Shown piece after piece: positions 32,590 through 40,247 of a DNA stretch of 40,267 nt. Numbering within the stretch: position 1 is the stretch's first letter; each line of letters starts with the position of its first letter. The notes beneath the pieces were generated by a model, which saw nothing but the letters and a program-made list of their open reading frames with translations, made no database searches and had not been told where the DNA came from. The position numbers and the translations under genes are program-made. Origin of the DNA: Bacteroidota bacterium (GTDB lineage Bacteria > Bacteroidota > Bacteroidia > Bacteroidales > WCHB1-69); assembly GCA_009786185.1 (NCBI GenBank), contig WQTS01000126.1:1-40267 (forward strand). The letters are read 5' to 3'.

Positions 32590-33507
32590 TTACCGAATAA
32601 TCCCTTCCTCCTTCAAAATAGGAGTTTCCCTATCAAAATTAAAATTTGCGCCCGTCCAAATTCTAGTGTATTTCCCACTGTCCACCAAACCAATGAAAGG
32701 CAAATAAGGAGCAGGGAGATAGGTATAAAAAGTATCTTTCGGAATGGTCTTGTAAGGAAAAGAAATTTCTTTATTATCAAATAATTGAGCGGTTGTACCA
32801 ATACTGTCTTCACAAATAAAATAATACACATTTTGCAAAGGATAAATTCTATTTAACGTTTCCATATTGCGTACCATATCTTTACATTTTGGGCATGTGG
32901 TGGTTAAAAATACGGCTAAATGTTTTTCATACAAATCTGTTTCTTCTATTTGGTAATTTTCACTATCCACATATCCGGAAAAGAACGGTTCTTTTAACTC
33001 AATTTCACCTAAGAAAAGCGGTATTTTATGCATCATAAAAATGGTAAAAATAGAGAGACCTAATACAATAATTCCTATCCACCAATATTTTAACGAATGT
33101 TCTTTAGCATTATAATACAAAAATATAGTGATGGCAATAAAAACGATGTTTTTGATTAAAGACTCAATGTTTGAAAAAGGCAATAACTCTCCAAAGCAAC
33201 CGCAATTAGGTTCATTTCCAAAGCGAATTAACGAATAGATGACGATGCAGGTGAAAAATCCTAACATAGCTAAAGTTAACGGATAGACCACGCGGCGTAA
33301 CCACAAGCCTGCCACGATAAATATGCCGAGTGCCAATTCGCAGGCAATAATCAAACGTGCGATGACCATCGAAAACGTCCATCCTAAAAATGGGGAGGTT
33401 TCTATAATTCGTGCATCAAAAGCCTCTATGGGGAAGAGTTTTAAGATGGCAGAGGCGATAAAGGTTAAACCTAAAAATGTTCTGAGAATTGCAATTGTTA
33501 TTTTCAT
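32590..33507 (-). CDS. MauE/DoxX-type membrane protein with a CxxC thioredoxin-like tail
   Basis: A 305-aa protein. The first half is a four-helix DoxX/MauE-like bundle (helices roughly at 4-24, 45-68, 76-94 and 118-132) with the paired cysteines NCGCFGELLPF (Cys102, Cys104) seen in MauE proteins. A fifth helix (~142-162) leads to an exported domain with LTTTCPKCKDMV (Cys205, Cys208), a thioredoxin-like redox pair. MauE-type proteins pass electrons for disulfide formation or reduction, so this looks like a single-chain electron shuttle. The partner is unknown. It sits downstream of ftsW, where murG would be expected in a standard dcw cluster. Confidence 0.75.
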   Translation of the reverse strand: MKITIAILRTFLGLTFIASAILKLFPIEAFDARIIETSPFLGWTFSMVIARLIIACELALGIFIVAGLWLRRVVYPLTLAMLGFFTCIVIYSLIRFGNEPNCGCFGELLPFSNIESLIKNIVFIAITIFLYYNAKEHSLKYWWIGIIVLGLSIFTIFMMHKIPLFLGEIELKEPFFSGYVDSENYQIEETDLYEKHLAVFLTTTCPKCKDMVRNMETLNRIYPLQNVYYFICEDSIGTTAQLFDNKEISFPYKTIPKDTFYTYLPAPYLPFIGLVDSGKYTRIWTGANFNFDRETPILKEEGIIR

Positions 33508-33529
33508 AAATTTGAATTTAAAATTTTAT

Positions 33530-33668
33530 ATAAACTACCCCGTCTCGCTTTGCGAGACACCCCTTCAAAATTTGAAGGGGATTATTCTTCCGTCTTCTTT
33601 CTCCCTCCCGTCAGTTAAAACTGACGACAATTTTTCTCCCTTCGCGCTTTCCGCCTTCGCGCCTTCTC
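33530..33668. repeat. Stack of three repeat families upstream of the MauE gene (includes copy 2 of the CCCCTTCAAAATTTG element)
   Basis: TATAAACTACCCCGTCTCGC through CCCCTTCAAAATTTGAAGGGG to ATTATTC (33530-33588) is the reverse of copy 1. It is followed by CTTTCTCCCTCC, the palindrome CGTCAGTT-aa-AACTGACG (33609-33626) and TTCGCGCTTTCCGCCTTCGCG (to 33668). No promoter or gene is visible in the gap. Confidence 0.85.
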
Positions 33669-33671
33669 CCC

Positions 33672-34739
33672 TTAAATCCTAAACTTTTCCTTACTAATAT
33701 TCAACAACATGCCGATAGCAGCGCCGGAGATGGCAAGTGAAACACCGCCGCGGCTTATGAAAGGCAATGTTTGACCGGTGGCGGGAATGAGAAAACTATT
33801 CACCCCGATGTGCACTAACGCTTGCATGCAAAACCAAAAACCGATGCCCCACGCCAGCAGCATGCCGAATGCGCCGTCTGCATTTCGGGCAATGCGCATG
33901 GTTCGGTACAAGATGATTAGGTAGGCGAACAGTACAAAAAGTCCGACTAAAATTCCCATCTCTTCTACTAATACGGCATATACATAATCGTTGTCTTTTT
34001 CGGGAAGTACTTTTTTAATAGTGCCTTTTCCCACATTGGTAGGAAGCCAAGGCGCAGTGGAAATAGCAGCGCGCGAAAGGATCGCTTGTCTGCCGTAATC
34101 TTTGTCCATGCCGGGCGCTATTTTATCATTCTTCCAATAGGTTACACGATTTTTAAACGTTTGCACACGCCCAATATTTAGCGCAAAAGCCAAAAACACG
34201 GCTACAAAAATAACACCACAAAAAGCAAATAAATAGGAAGTTTTTACACGTCCCACAAAAAGCACAACAATACAAGTACAAAACAGAATGATGGCAGTAG
34301 ATTGATTGGAAAGGAAAATACCTCCGCAAAAAACAATGATGAGCACAAAAAGTTTAATTATTTCATTTTGAGATAGCTCTTCTTCATAATTCAGCTTTTT
34401 TGCCATATATTTTGCCATGTACAGCAGCACGCAAAATCCAATAAAATAAAATATTTGCAAGTCAATACCAAAAATACTTACAGTTCGCGCACCGGAAGAA
34501 TCTATAAATGAGTAAAATAGCAGTATCCCTGCGAAAATAAGCGCCGGCGTTGCAAAACGCGAAACGCTTCTATAATCAATATGATAAAATAGAAAGAGGA
34601 GAAAAAATCCTACTCCAAAGTTTCGCAGTTGCTCTATCCAGCGGTCGCCTGTGCTGGCAATCATCATCACGGAGAGTAATGATAATAGTATGACGATTGA
34701 TAAGATGATTTTGTCGCCTTTGAATTTTAGTTTTTCCAT
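33672..34739 (-). CDS. ftsW: FtsW-type SEDS peptidoglycan polymerase
   Basis: A 355-aa membrane protein with about ten helices, polymerising lipid II at the division septum. Family blocks: NQSTAIILF, the cytoplasmic-to-periplasmic KGTIKKVLPEKDNDYVYAVLVEEMG with the acidic residue of the catalytic loop, and LIPATGQTLPFISRGGVSL near the end (PFIS-GG typical). I call it FtsW rather than RodA from its dcw position. It is separated from murD' by a transposase, REP repeats and a lipoprotein gene. murG, murC and ftsQ do not follow. Confidence 0.9.
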   Translation of the reverse strand: MEKLKFKGDKIILSIVILLSLLSVMMIASTGDRWIEQLRNFGVGFFLLFLFYHIDYRSVSRFATPALIFAGILLFYSFIDSSGARTVSIFGIDLQIFYFIGFCVLLYMAKYMAKKLNYEEELSQNEIIKLFVLIIVFCGGIFLSNQSTAIILFCTCIVVLFVGRVKTSYLFAFCGVIFVAVFLAFALNIGRVQTFKNRVTYWKNDKIAPGMDKDYGRQAILSRAAISTAPWLPTNVGKGTIKKVLPEKDNDYVYAVLVEEMGILVGLFVLFAYLIILYRTMRIARNADGAFGMLLAWGIGFWFCMQALVHIGVNSFLIPATGQTLPFISRGGVSLAISGAAIGMLLNISKEKFRI

Positions 34740-34795
34740 AGATATAATTTGTTATGTTAATTTTTGGTTTTTATTTTTCAATATGAGGCCAGCTC

Positions 34796-34960
34796 AATTT
34801 GTGCGGAGATTCCGCACAAATTCGATTCAATTCTTGCGAAGTTTCGCAAGAATTGGATAACTGTTCGTTATTGCGCAACCCCAAAGGGGTTAAATCAATA
34901 GCATAGGGCAACGCCCTATGAAAACGAGCGCTCCTATAAAACTTAAAGCCCCAACGGGGC
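34796..34960. repeat. REP-like palindrome field downstream of the RAYT gene
   Basis: Five perfect palindromes with 2-3 nt loops: AATTTGTGCGGA-gat- (34796-34822), CAATTCTTGCGAA-gt- (34828-34855), AACCCC-aaa-GGGGTT (34877-34891), CATAGGGC-aac-GCCCTATG (34902-34920) and GCCCC-aac-GGGGC (34948-34960). They lie just beyond the transposase stop codon, up to the ftsW side. Confidence 0.9.
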
Positions 34961-34969
34961 GAAATCCAA

Positions 34970-35422
34970 CTAATCCCATAAATATCGTTCATCATATTCC
35001 ATTTTATATTTTTTCAAAAATGCTAATAATTCTTGTTGAAATGTTCTTTTTTTGTGATGTTCGTGTTGACTTTCAATATATCCAACAACTTTTTCAACTT
35101 CGGATGGATTGACAGAAAAAATTCCATACCCGTCTTGCCAATAAAACTTGCTATATTGCATACCCTTGGTTTTAATCCATTTTGAGGATACTTTTTTGAT
35201 CTCCTCCAATAATTTTATTTGCGTTATTTTTTTCGATAACAAACAACAAATATGTATGTGGTCGTTGTGTCCGCCAACACGAACAGGATCACACTCCATT
35301 CCCTTACAAATTCCACCAATGTATGACCACAATTCTTCTTTAATATTGTCGTCAATAAACGGATGGCGTTTTTTCGTGCTGAAAGTGATGTGTACGTAAA
35401 CTTTAGATAGTGATTGAGACAT
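34970..35422 (-). CDS. REP-associated tyrosine transposase (RAYT, IS200/IS605 TnpA-like)
   Basis: A 150-aa Y1 single-strand transposase. The HUH pair is His55/His57 in GGHNDHIHICC. The likely nucleophile is Tyr99 in YWQDGYGIFSVNPSEVEKVVGYIESQ. The N terminus SKVYVHITFSTKKRHPF is typical of Bacteroidota members. The motifs are intact, so it may be active. It is flanked on both sides by dozens of GGGC-nnn-GCCC palindromes, the normal company of RAYTs, which are thought to move or maintain REPs. It is a single gene with no TnpB. It interrupts the cell-wall cluster between murD' and ftsW. Confidence 0.88.
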   Translation of the reverse strand: MSQSLSKVYVHITFSTKKRHPFIDDNIKEELWSYIGGICKGMECDPVRVGGHNDHIHICCLLSKKITQIKLLEEIKKVSSKWIKTKGMQYSKFYWQDGYGIFSVNPSEVEKVVGYIESQHEHHKKRTFQQELLAFLKKYKMEYDERYLWD

Positions 35423-35451
35423 AGTTTATAGTATTGGTTGTTATTGATTAC

Positions 35452-35903
35452 GCCCTTTCAGGGCTTGTGGTTTTGTGCGTGCTTCCATTTTTCGTAGGGC
35501 GTTGCCCTACGCTATTGATTAAAAGGCTTTCAGCCTTTTTTTGTTCAAAATATCTTTTTCTCATTGTCAACATTAAGGATGAATGGGAAAATTGGTTGAA
35601 AAAATTCGTTTTATTGTTATGGACAGAAAATTTGCAAATAAAAATCAAAAGGCTGAAAGCCTTATAATCATTAGCATAGGGCATCGCCCTATGACAATGA
35701 ACGAGCGATAAAACATAAAACCCCGAAGGGGTAAAATCAATAGCGTAGGGCATCGCCCTATGACAATGAACGAGCAGTGATAAAACACAAGCCCTGAAAG
35801 GGCGTAATCGTTTGGATTTCAGGCTTTCAGCCTGAAAGTTAACGAGGCGGCCATTTCTCATAGGGCGTTGCCCTATGCTATTGATTAAGAGGCTTTCAGC
35901 CTC
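35452..35903. repeat. REP-like palindrome field upstream of the RAYT gene
   Basis: At least ten palindromes in three classes alternate. The CATAGGGC/GCCCTATG class lies at 35493-35511, 35675-35693, 35744-35762 and 35859-35877. The AAGGCT/AGCCTT class lies at 35521-35539, 35649-35663, 35821-35833 and 35889-35903. The GCCCT/AGGGC or ACCCC/GGGGT class lies at 35452-35464, 35720-35732 and 35791-35803. Loops are ttc, gaa, atc or gtt. A recurrent spacer ATCAATAGC(A/G)TAGGGC and GACAATGAACGAGC links them into doublets. No real gene lies in this stretch. Confidence 0.92.
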
Positions 35904-35959
35904 AAGGCTCAGTTGTGCACCAGGCACGCTCGTTAGTGGTTTGCTGCTTCCTTTTATCA

Positions 35960-36640
35960 TCATAGTTCATCTTTTTTCGTAGCTTCTTCAAAATCAAACC
36001 CCTGCAAATAAGAAATTTTCCAAATACCATTTTCCTTCACTGATCTAAACCTATCTGAAAATTCTTTCCAACTCGAATCCATATTTAAGTTAAGACTACC
36101 CCATTTCCAAATTAATTCAGCTTTGTCATCATTCAATTCGATTATTTCTATTTCTACATAATCCCAAGGATTTGGATTGTCATACGGAATGTCCTGACAA
36201 TTACACCAAGGATTAGCCCCATTTGCAAATCTAAAGGTTGGGAGGTCGCCAACTAACCATTCCTCAAATTCACGGTTTCTTAATTTTTTATCAAGTGTTA
36301 AAATTATCTGATTATAATTTTCAACAAATTCAATTGCGAAGAGATCTGTTAGTCTAAACTTATCAAGGTTTGATTTGTGTTTGCTTAAGTCAAACCCGAT
36401 ATAAGCACTGCCTTGACTATCTGTCAATACAGGTAAAAGTTCAATAGAATTCTCTGAATCTGCCCACTTTAATGTTTGCCTTATAAGATTTCGAATTGCT
36501 TCTTTATCTTTTAAACTATCACCTTGTTGCAAGTTTTTTGTTTGTTCAATTGTCGTTTTCGTTTTTGCTGCCGAACTGTTTTGGTTACAACTCAAAAAAA
36601 TAAGTCCTAGTATTAATGTTAAAATTCTTGTTGTCTTCAT
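35960..36640 (-). CDS. Hypothetical lipoprotein between murD' and the RAYT region
   Basis: A ~226-aa lipoprotein. The signal KTTRILTLILGLIFLSC has Cys18 as lipid site, using the ATG at 36638-36640. Another ATG 18 bp upstream would add NKKGN. The mature part has a polar linker and then a compact domain with WADSENSIELLPVLTDSQG, a WCNC pair in ANPWCNCQDIPYDNPNPWDYVEI, and an ending WKISYLQGFDF. I do not recognise the family. The ending resembles NTF2-like or immunity-type small domains, but that is weak. It has no link to wall synthesis and is probably a passenger next to the mobile region. Confidence 0.65.
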   Translation of the reverse strand: MKTTRILTLILGLIFLSCNQNSSAAKTKTTIEQTKNLQQGDSLKDKEAIRNLIRQTLKWADSENSIELLPVLTDSQGSAYIGFDLSKHKSNLDKFRLTDLFAIEFVENYNQIILTLDKKLRNREFEEWLVGDLPTFRFANGANPWCNCQDIPYDNPNPWDYVEIEIIELNDDKAELIWKWGSLNLNMDSSWKEFSDRFRSVKENGIWKISYLQGFDFEEATKKDEL

Positions 36641-36728
36641 ATTTCCTTTTTTATTCATTTATTTACCGTAGCGCTGTTCTAACAATGACCGCTAACTTAA
36701 TTCTTTACTCAATGCGTATTTCATATAT

Positions 36729-37289
36729 CTACAACTGCGCCACCGCCTCTTTAAACTTCTCTCCCCGCTCGCGATACGTGCGGTGCATTCCCGCACTCAC
36801 TACGCCCGGCGAAAAAAGTATCGTTTCATCGGAGCTGCTGGCATAAAAAGCCGTGCGCACCGCGTCTTCCAAGCTCATGACCATATAGACATCTTTGTTC
36901 ATATTTTGAAAAAATGCTTCTAATGCAGTGTTGTAAACACCCTGAATGACAATTATCTTTACCTTTTCTTGAATGATCTGCTTTAGGTCTTCCGTAATCA
37001 TATCCACACTGTTCATGTTGGTGATCCAGGTGATAGGCTCGGGCATGTTTTCCATGGCGAACCAAACGGCATTGGCGTTGGTAGCTCTTGAGTCATTGAT
37101 AAAAGCCACGCCTTCAATGGTTTTCACAAATTCTAATTTGTGTTCCGAATTTTCGAAATCGGAGAGCGATTCTTGTAAACTTTCGCTCCGAAGACGGATG
37201 AGGTTTTGCGATAAAGTTGCCGCTCTGTCGCGCACGGTCTGAAAATTTGATAAGGCTTGAAACATGCCTGTTCTTGATTGCTGTGCCAT
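36729..37289 (-). CDS. Truncated MurD-like protein: isolated C-terminal Mur-ligase domain
   Basis: 186 aa, against about 440-450 for MurD. The N-terminal UDP-binding and central ATPase domains (~260 residues) are absent. What remains aligns with the MurD C-terminal domain: LQESLSDFENSEHKLEFV, EGVAFINDSRATNANAVWFAME, EDLKQIIQEKVKIIVIQGV, and ILFSPGVVSAGMHRTYRERGEKFKEAV. Key residues differ from active MurD. The SKATN lysine is Arg68, the GG-DK loop is TNMNSVD, and SPACASFDxF is changed to SPGVVSAGMHRT. So it should not ligate D-Glu. The frame is still open, and it starts 1 nt after the mraY stop (TAA-T-ATG), in the exact murD place. It is either a decaying pseudogene or a retained non-catalytic domain with a new job. 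Confidence 0.8.
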   Translation of the reverse strand: MAQQSRTGMFQALSNFQTVRDRAATLSQNLIRLRSESLQESLSDFENSEHKLEFVKTIEGVAFINDSRATNANAVWFAMENMPEPITWITNMNSVDMITEDLKQIIQEKVKIIVIQGVYNTALEAFFQNMNKDVYMVMSLEDAVRTAFYASSSDETILFSPGVVSAGMHRTYRERGEKFKEAVAQL

Positions 37290-37290
37290 A

Positions 37291-38625
37291 TTATCTTACT
37301 TTTAAGGTTACTAACGATATGATTATTAACAAAATGCTGACAATAATAAAATGCTGTACGATTTTCGATTCGTGCATTCCTTTTTTCTGGTAATGATGAT
37401 GCAAGGGCGTCATCAAGAAAATACGCTTTCCTGAAAATTCTTCCAATTGTTGCGGAGTTGATCTATAAATTTGATAGGCTTTGAGCCATGATATGTTTTT
37501 GGCTTTTCGATAATTGTTAATTTTTGTAGATCTAAAATAAACCACCTGAATGATAACAGATACGGATTGTATTAAAAACACACCGCATAAAATAGGGATT
37601 AACAGCTCTTTACGAATAATAATACAGAGCACGGCAATGATGCCGCCAAGGGTCAGGCTGCCCGTATCGCCCATAAAAATTTGGGCAGGAAAACAATTGT
37701 ACCAATAAAATCCGATGCACGCACCCACCAAAGCAGCGGTAAAAATTACCACTTCACTGATGTTGGGAATGTACATAATATTCAAATAATCAGCAAATAT
37801 GGCATTTCCTGATACGTATGCCAAGAGCGCAATGCCTACCGCAATCACGGCTGAGGTTCCGGCGGCTAAACCGTCCAACCCATCGGTTAAGTTTGCCCCG
37901 TTGGAAACCGCCGCGATAATAAAAATGATGATGGGGATCAAGAACAAAAACGTCCATTGTCCGCTTTCATCACCCAACCAACGTGTAAATACCGCGTAAT
38001 CAAATTCATTATCTTTAAAAAACGGAATCGTGGTTTTTGTGGAATGCTCCGCTTGGCTATCGGTAAAAACAGTATGCGTTTTATCCACGTTTTCTATAGA
38101 AAATGCGTGTTCGCGCTCCATCATAACATTTTGAGTATCATGCTTTTTCTCTTTAATGACCACATCGGGATGGAAACAAATGACCATACCGACAATAAAT
38201 CCCAAGACAACTTGTCCCAACAATTTTTTCTTGCCTGATAATCCTGCTTTATTTTTTTTGAAAACTTTAATATAATCATCAATAAACCCGATCGTTCCCA
38301 ACCATAATGTGGTAAAAATCATTAAGATAATATAAATGTTGTCTAATTTGTTTACCAACAAAACCGGAATTAAAATGGAGGCAATAATGATGATTCCTCC
38401 CATGGTGGGCGTACCTTTTTTGGCAAGTTGTCCTTCTAATCCCAAATCGCGCACCTCTTCCCCAATCTGTTTACGTTGCAAAAAACGGATCATCTTTTTT
38501 CCAAACAGAATGGAAATCAGGAGCGATAATACAATAGCCGCCGCCGCCCGAAATGAGATGTACTGAAACAGCCCCGCCCCGGGGATATTGTATTGTTGTA
38601 GCCATTCGAAAAAATAATATAACAT
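37291..38625 (-). CDS. mraY: Phospho-N-acetylmuramoyl-pentapeptide transferase MraY
   Basis: A 444-aa polytopic enzyme forming lipid I. Motifs: the catalytic Asp pair [36 protein letters not shown], and the HHH motif [15 protein letters not shown]. It is longer than the ~360 aa of proteobacterial MraY because of a periplasmic insert (~residues 157-225, [21 protein letters not shown] onward), which is usual for Bacteroidota. It lies between murE and murD', and its stop is 1 nt from the next start. Confidence 0.97.
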   Translation of the reverse strand: MLYYFFEWLQQYNIPGAGLFQYISFRAAAAIVLSLLISILFGKKMIRFLQRKQIGEEVRDLGLEGQLAKKGTPTMGGIIIIASILIPVLLVNKLDNIYIILMIFTTLWLGTIGFIDDYIKVFKKNKAGLSGKKKLLGQVVLGFIVGMVICFHPDVVIKEKKHDTQNVMMEREHAFSIENVDKTHTVFTDSQAEHSTKTTIPFFKDNEFDYAVFTRWLGDESGQWTFLFLIPIIIFIIAAVSNGANLTDGLDGLAAGTSAVIAVGIALLAYVSGNAIFADYLNIMYIPNISEVVIFTAALVGACIGFYWYNCFPAQIFMGDTGSLTLGGIIAVLCIIIRKELLIPILCGVFLIQSVSVIIQVVYFRSTKINNYRKAKNISWLKAYQIYRSTPQQLEEFSGKRIFLMTPLHHHYQKKGMHESKIVQHFIIVSILLIIISLVTLKVR

Positions 38626-38714
38626 ATTGTAATGGTTAATGAATTAGTGATTAATGTTTAATAAAGCTATGCAAAAAATCTTGTTCATCATATAAATCTT
38701 GTTAAAATCACAGT

Positions 38715-40166
38715 TCAGATATTATTTCCAATCTCCTCCACATCATCAAAGTGATGCCTCACCCCATTTATCTCCTGATAAGTTTCATGTCCTTTGCCGG
38801 CAACGATAAGCACGCCGTTATCCGGTAGCAAGTGACAAGCCGTTTTAATCGCTTCGCGGCGATTTTCAATAGTGAGCGCCCGTTGTTTGAAAGCCACAGG
38901 AATGCCGGCTTCCATGTCGGCAAGAATTTTGTGCGGATCTTCCGTGCGTGGATTGTCGGAAGTGAGTATCACTTTGTTGCTGAGTGCACATGCCGTTTCC
39001 GCCATAATGGAGCGCTTCAAAGCGTCTCTATCACCGCCGCAACCCACCACCGTAATTACTTCTGCACTATTTTGGATAATATCTTTAATGGTGGAGAGAG
39101 CGTTTTTGAGCGCATCCGGTGTGTGTGCATAATCTACAATAAATGTGCGGTTTCGGTGATCACGAAGCACCTGAAAACGTCCATCTGCTCCTTCTAATTT
39201 GCTCAGCGCCAACAAAACCTCATCCTCTTTCAATCCTAATAACAAAGCAGTGCCATAAATTGCTAACAAATTGTAAGCGTTGAATTTACCACATAACTTT
39301 AGATAGACTTCCGTGCCGTTAAATTCGCAGGTTAATCCTTCAAAACTATTGTCTATAATTTTGCCTTTGAAGCTGGCGCCGGTGCGCAAGCTGTATGTGT
39401 AAACTTTAGCTTTTGTACTTTGAACCATTACTTTACCGTTTTTATCATCTATGTTGGTCAATGCAAAAGCAGTGTTGGGCAACATTTTAAAAAATTGTTG
39501 TTTCGCTTTAATATAGTTGGCAAAAGTGTGATGAAAATCCAAATGATCGTGCGTAATGTTACTAAAAATTCCGCCAGCAAAGTGCACGCCGGCAATGCGT
39601 TGCTGCACCACCGCATGGGAAGAAACTTCCATAAAACAAAATTCACATCCGGCTTTCACCATTTCGTTAAGTAGTTGATTCAATGCCAGTGCATCGGGAG
39701 TTGTATGTATAGCCGGAACTTCAATATTGTTGATTTTGTTAACAATCGTGGAAATTAATCCAGTGGGATAGCCCAAGTTCATAAACAAACGGTACAAAAG
39801 CGTAACGGTAGTTGTTTTTCCGTTTGTTCCGGTAATTCCCACTAACGTAATCTTTTTTGAAGGAAAATCATAAAACGCTGAGGCCAATTCGCCCAATGCC
39901 GTAGCTGCATTTTTTACCTGAATGTAAGTACAGTTTTTGTTCATATTTTCCGGCAATGCCTCACAAACAATTGCCGTAGCGCCTTGCGCAATCGCCTTAT
40001 CAATAAACTGATGTCCATCGACTTGCGTTCCTTTTTGCGCTACGTACAATGTATTTTTCTCTGTTACTTTTCTCGAATCGAATTGGATGTTGGATATTAA
40101 AATATCATCATTTCCAATGATTTGAATTGAGTTAATGTTTGCAAGAAGATTTGTTAGTTTTTTCAT
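38715..40166 (-). CDS. murE: UDP-MurNAc-tripeptide synthetase MurE (meso-diaminopimelate type)
   Basis: A 483-aa cytoplasmic ligase adding the third stem residue. The N-terminal uridine-binding domain is followed by the P-loop GITGTNGKTTT (112-120), HTTPDAL, and the lysine of NYIKAKQQFF after DHLDFH, which is normally carbamylated. The C-terminal domain has VGCGGDRDALKR and the substrate-selecting motif D404-N-P-R-T-E-D-P. DNPR indicates meso-diaminopimelate rather than lysine. It is second in the visible dcw string, after a probable ftsI end. An 89-bp AT-rich repeat gap precedes mraY. Confidence 0.97.
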   Translation of the reverse strand: MKKLTNLLANINSIQIIGNDDILISNIQFDSRKVTEKNTLYVAQKGTQVDGHQFIDKAIAQGATAIVCEALPENMNKNCTYIQVKNAATALGELASAFYDFPSKKITLVGITGTNGKTTTVTLLYRLFMNLGYPTGLISTIVNKINNIEVPAIHTTPDALALNQLLNEMVKAGCEFCFMEVSSHAVVQQRIAGVHFAGGIFSNITHDHLDFHHTFANYIKAKQQFFKMLPNTAFALTNIDDKNGKVMVQSTKAKVYTYSLRTGASFKGKIIDNSFEGLTCEFNGTEVYLKLCGKFNAYNLLAIYGTALLLGLKEDEVLLALSKLEGADGRFQVLRDHRNRTFIVDYAHTPDALKNALSTIKDIIQNSAEVITVVGCGGDRDALKRSIMAETACALSNKVILTSDNPRTEDPHKILADMEAGIPVAFKQRALTIENRREAIKTACHLLPDNGVLIVAGKGHETYQEINGVRHHFDDVEEIGNNI

Positions 40167-40187
40167 TATAAAGTAATAATCTTATCA

Positions 40188-40247
40188 TATAAACTACCCC
40201 GTCTCGCTTCGCGAGCCACCCCTTCAAAATTTGAAGGGGATTATTCT
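40188..40247. repeat. CCCCTTCAAAATTTGAAGGGG element, copy 3
   Basis: TATAAACTACCCCGTCTCGC, then TTCGCGAGCC, CCCCTTCAAAATTTGAAGGGG and ATTATTCT lie between murE and the upstream gene. They differ at only a few bases from copy 2 (33530-33588), in the same orientation. The ATTATTC end supplies the stop codon of the upstream gene. Confidence 0.9.

Noticed and set aside
34970..35422. Complete IS605 element with TnpB or RNA-guided nuclease
   Set aside because: Only the Y1 transposase is present. No TnpB-like gene or omega-RNA scaffold is adjacent.
35448..35963. Open frame of 171 codons on the minus strand
   Set aside because: It is made almost entirely of REP palindromes and repeats its own peptide phrases (HRAMPYA). 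It has no protein character.
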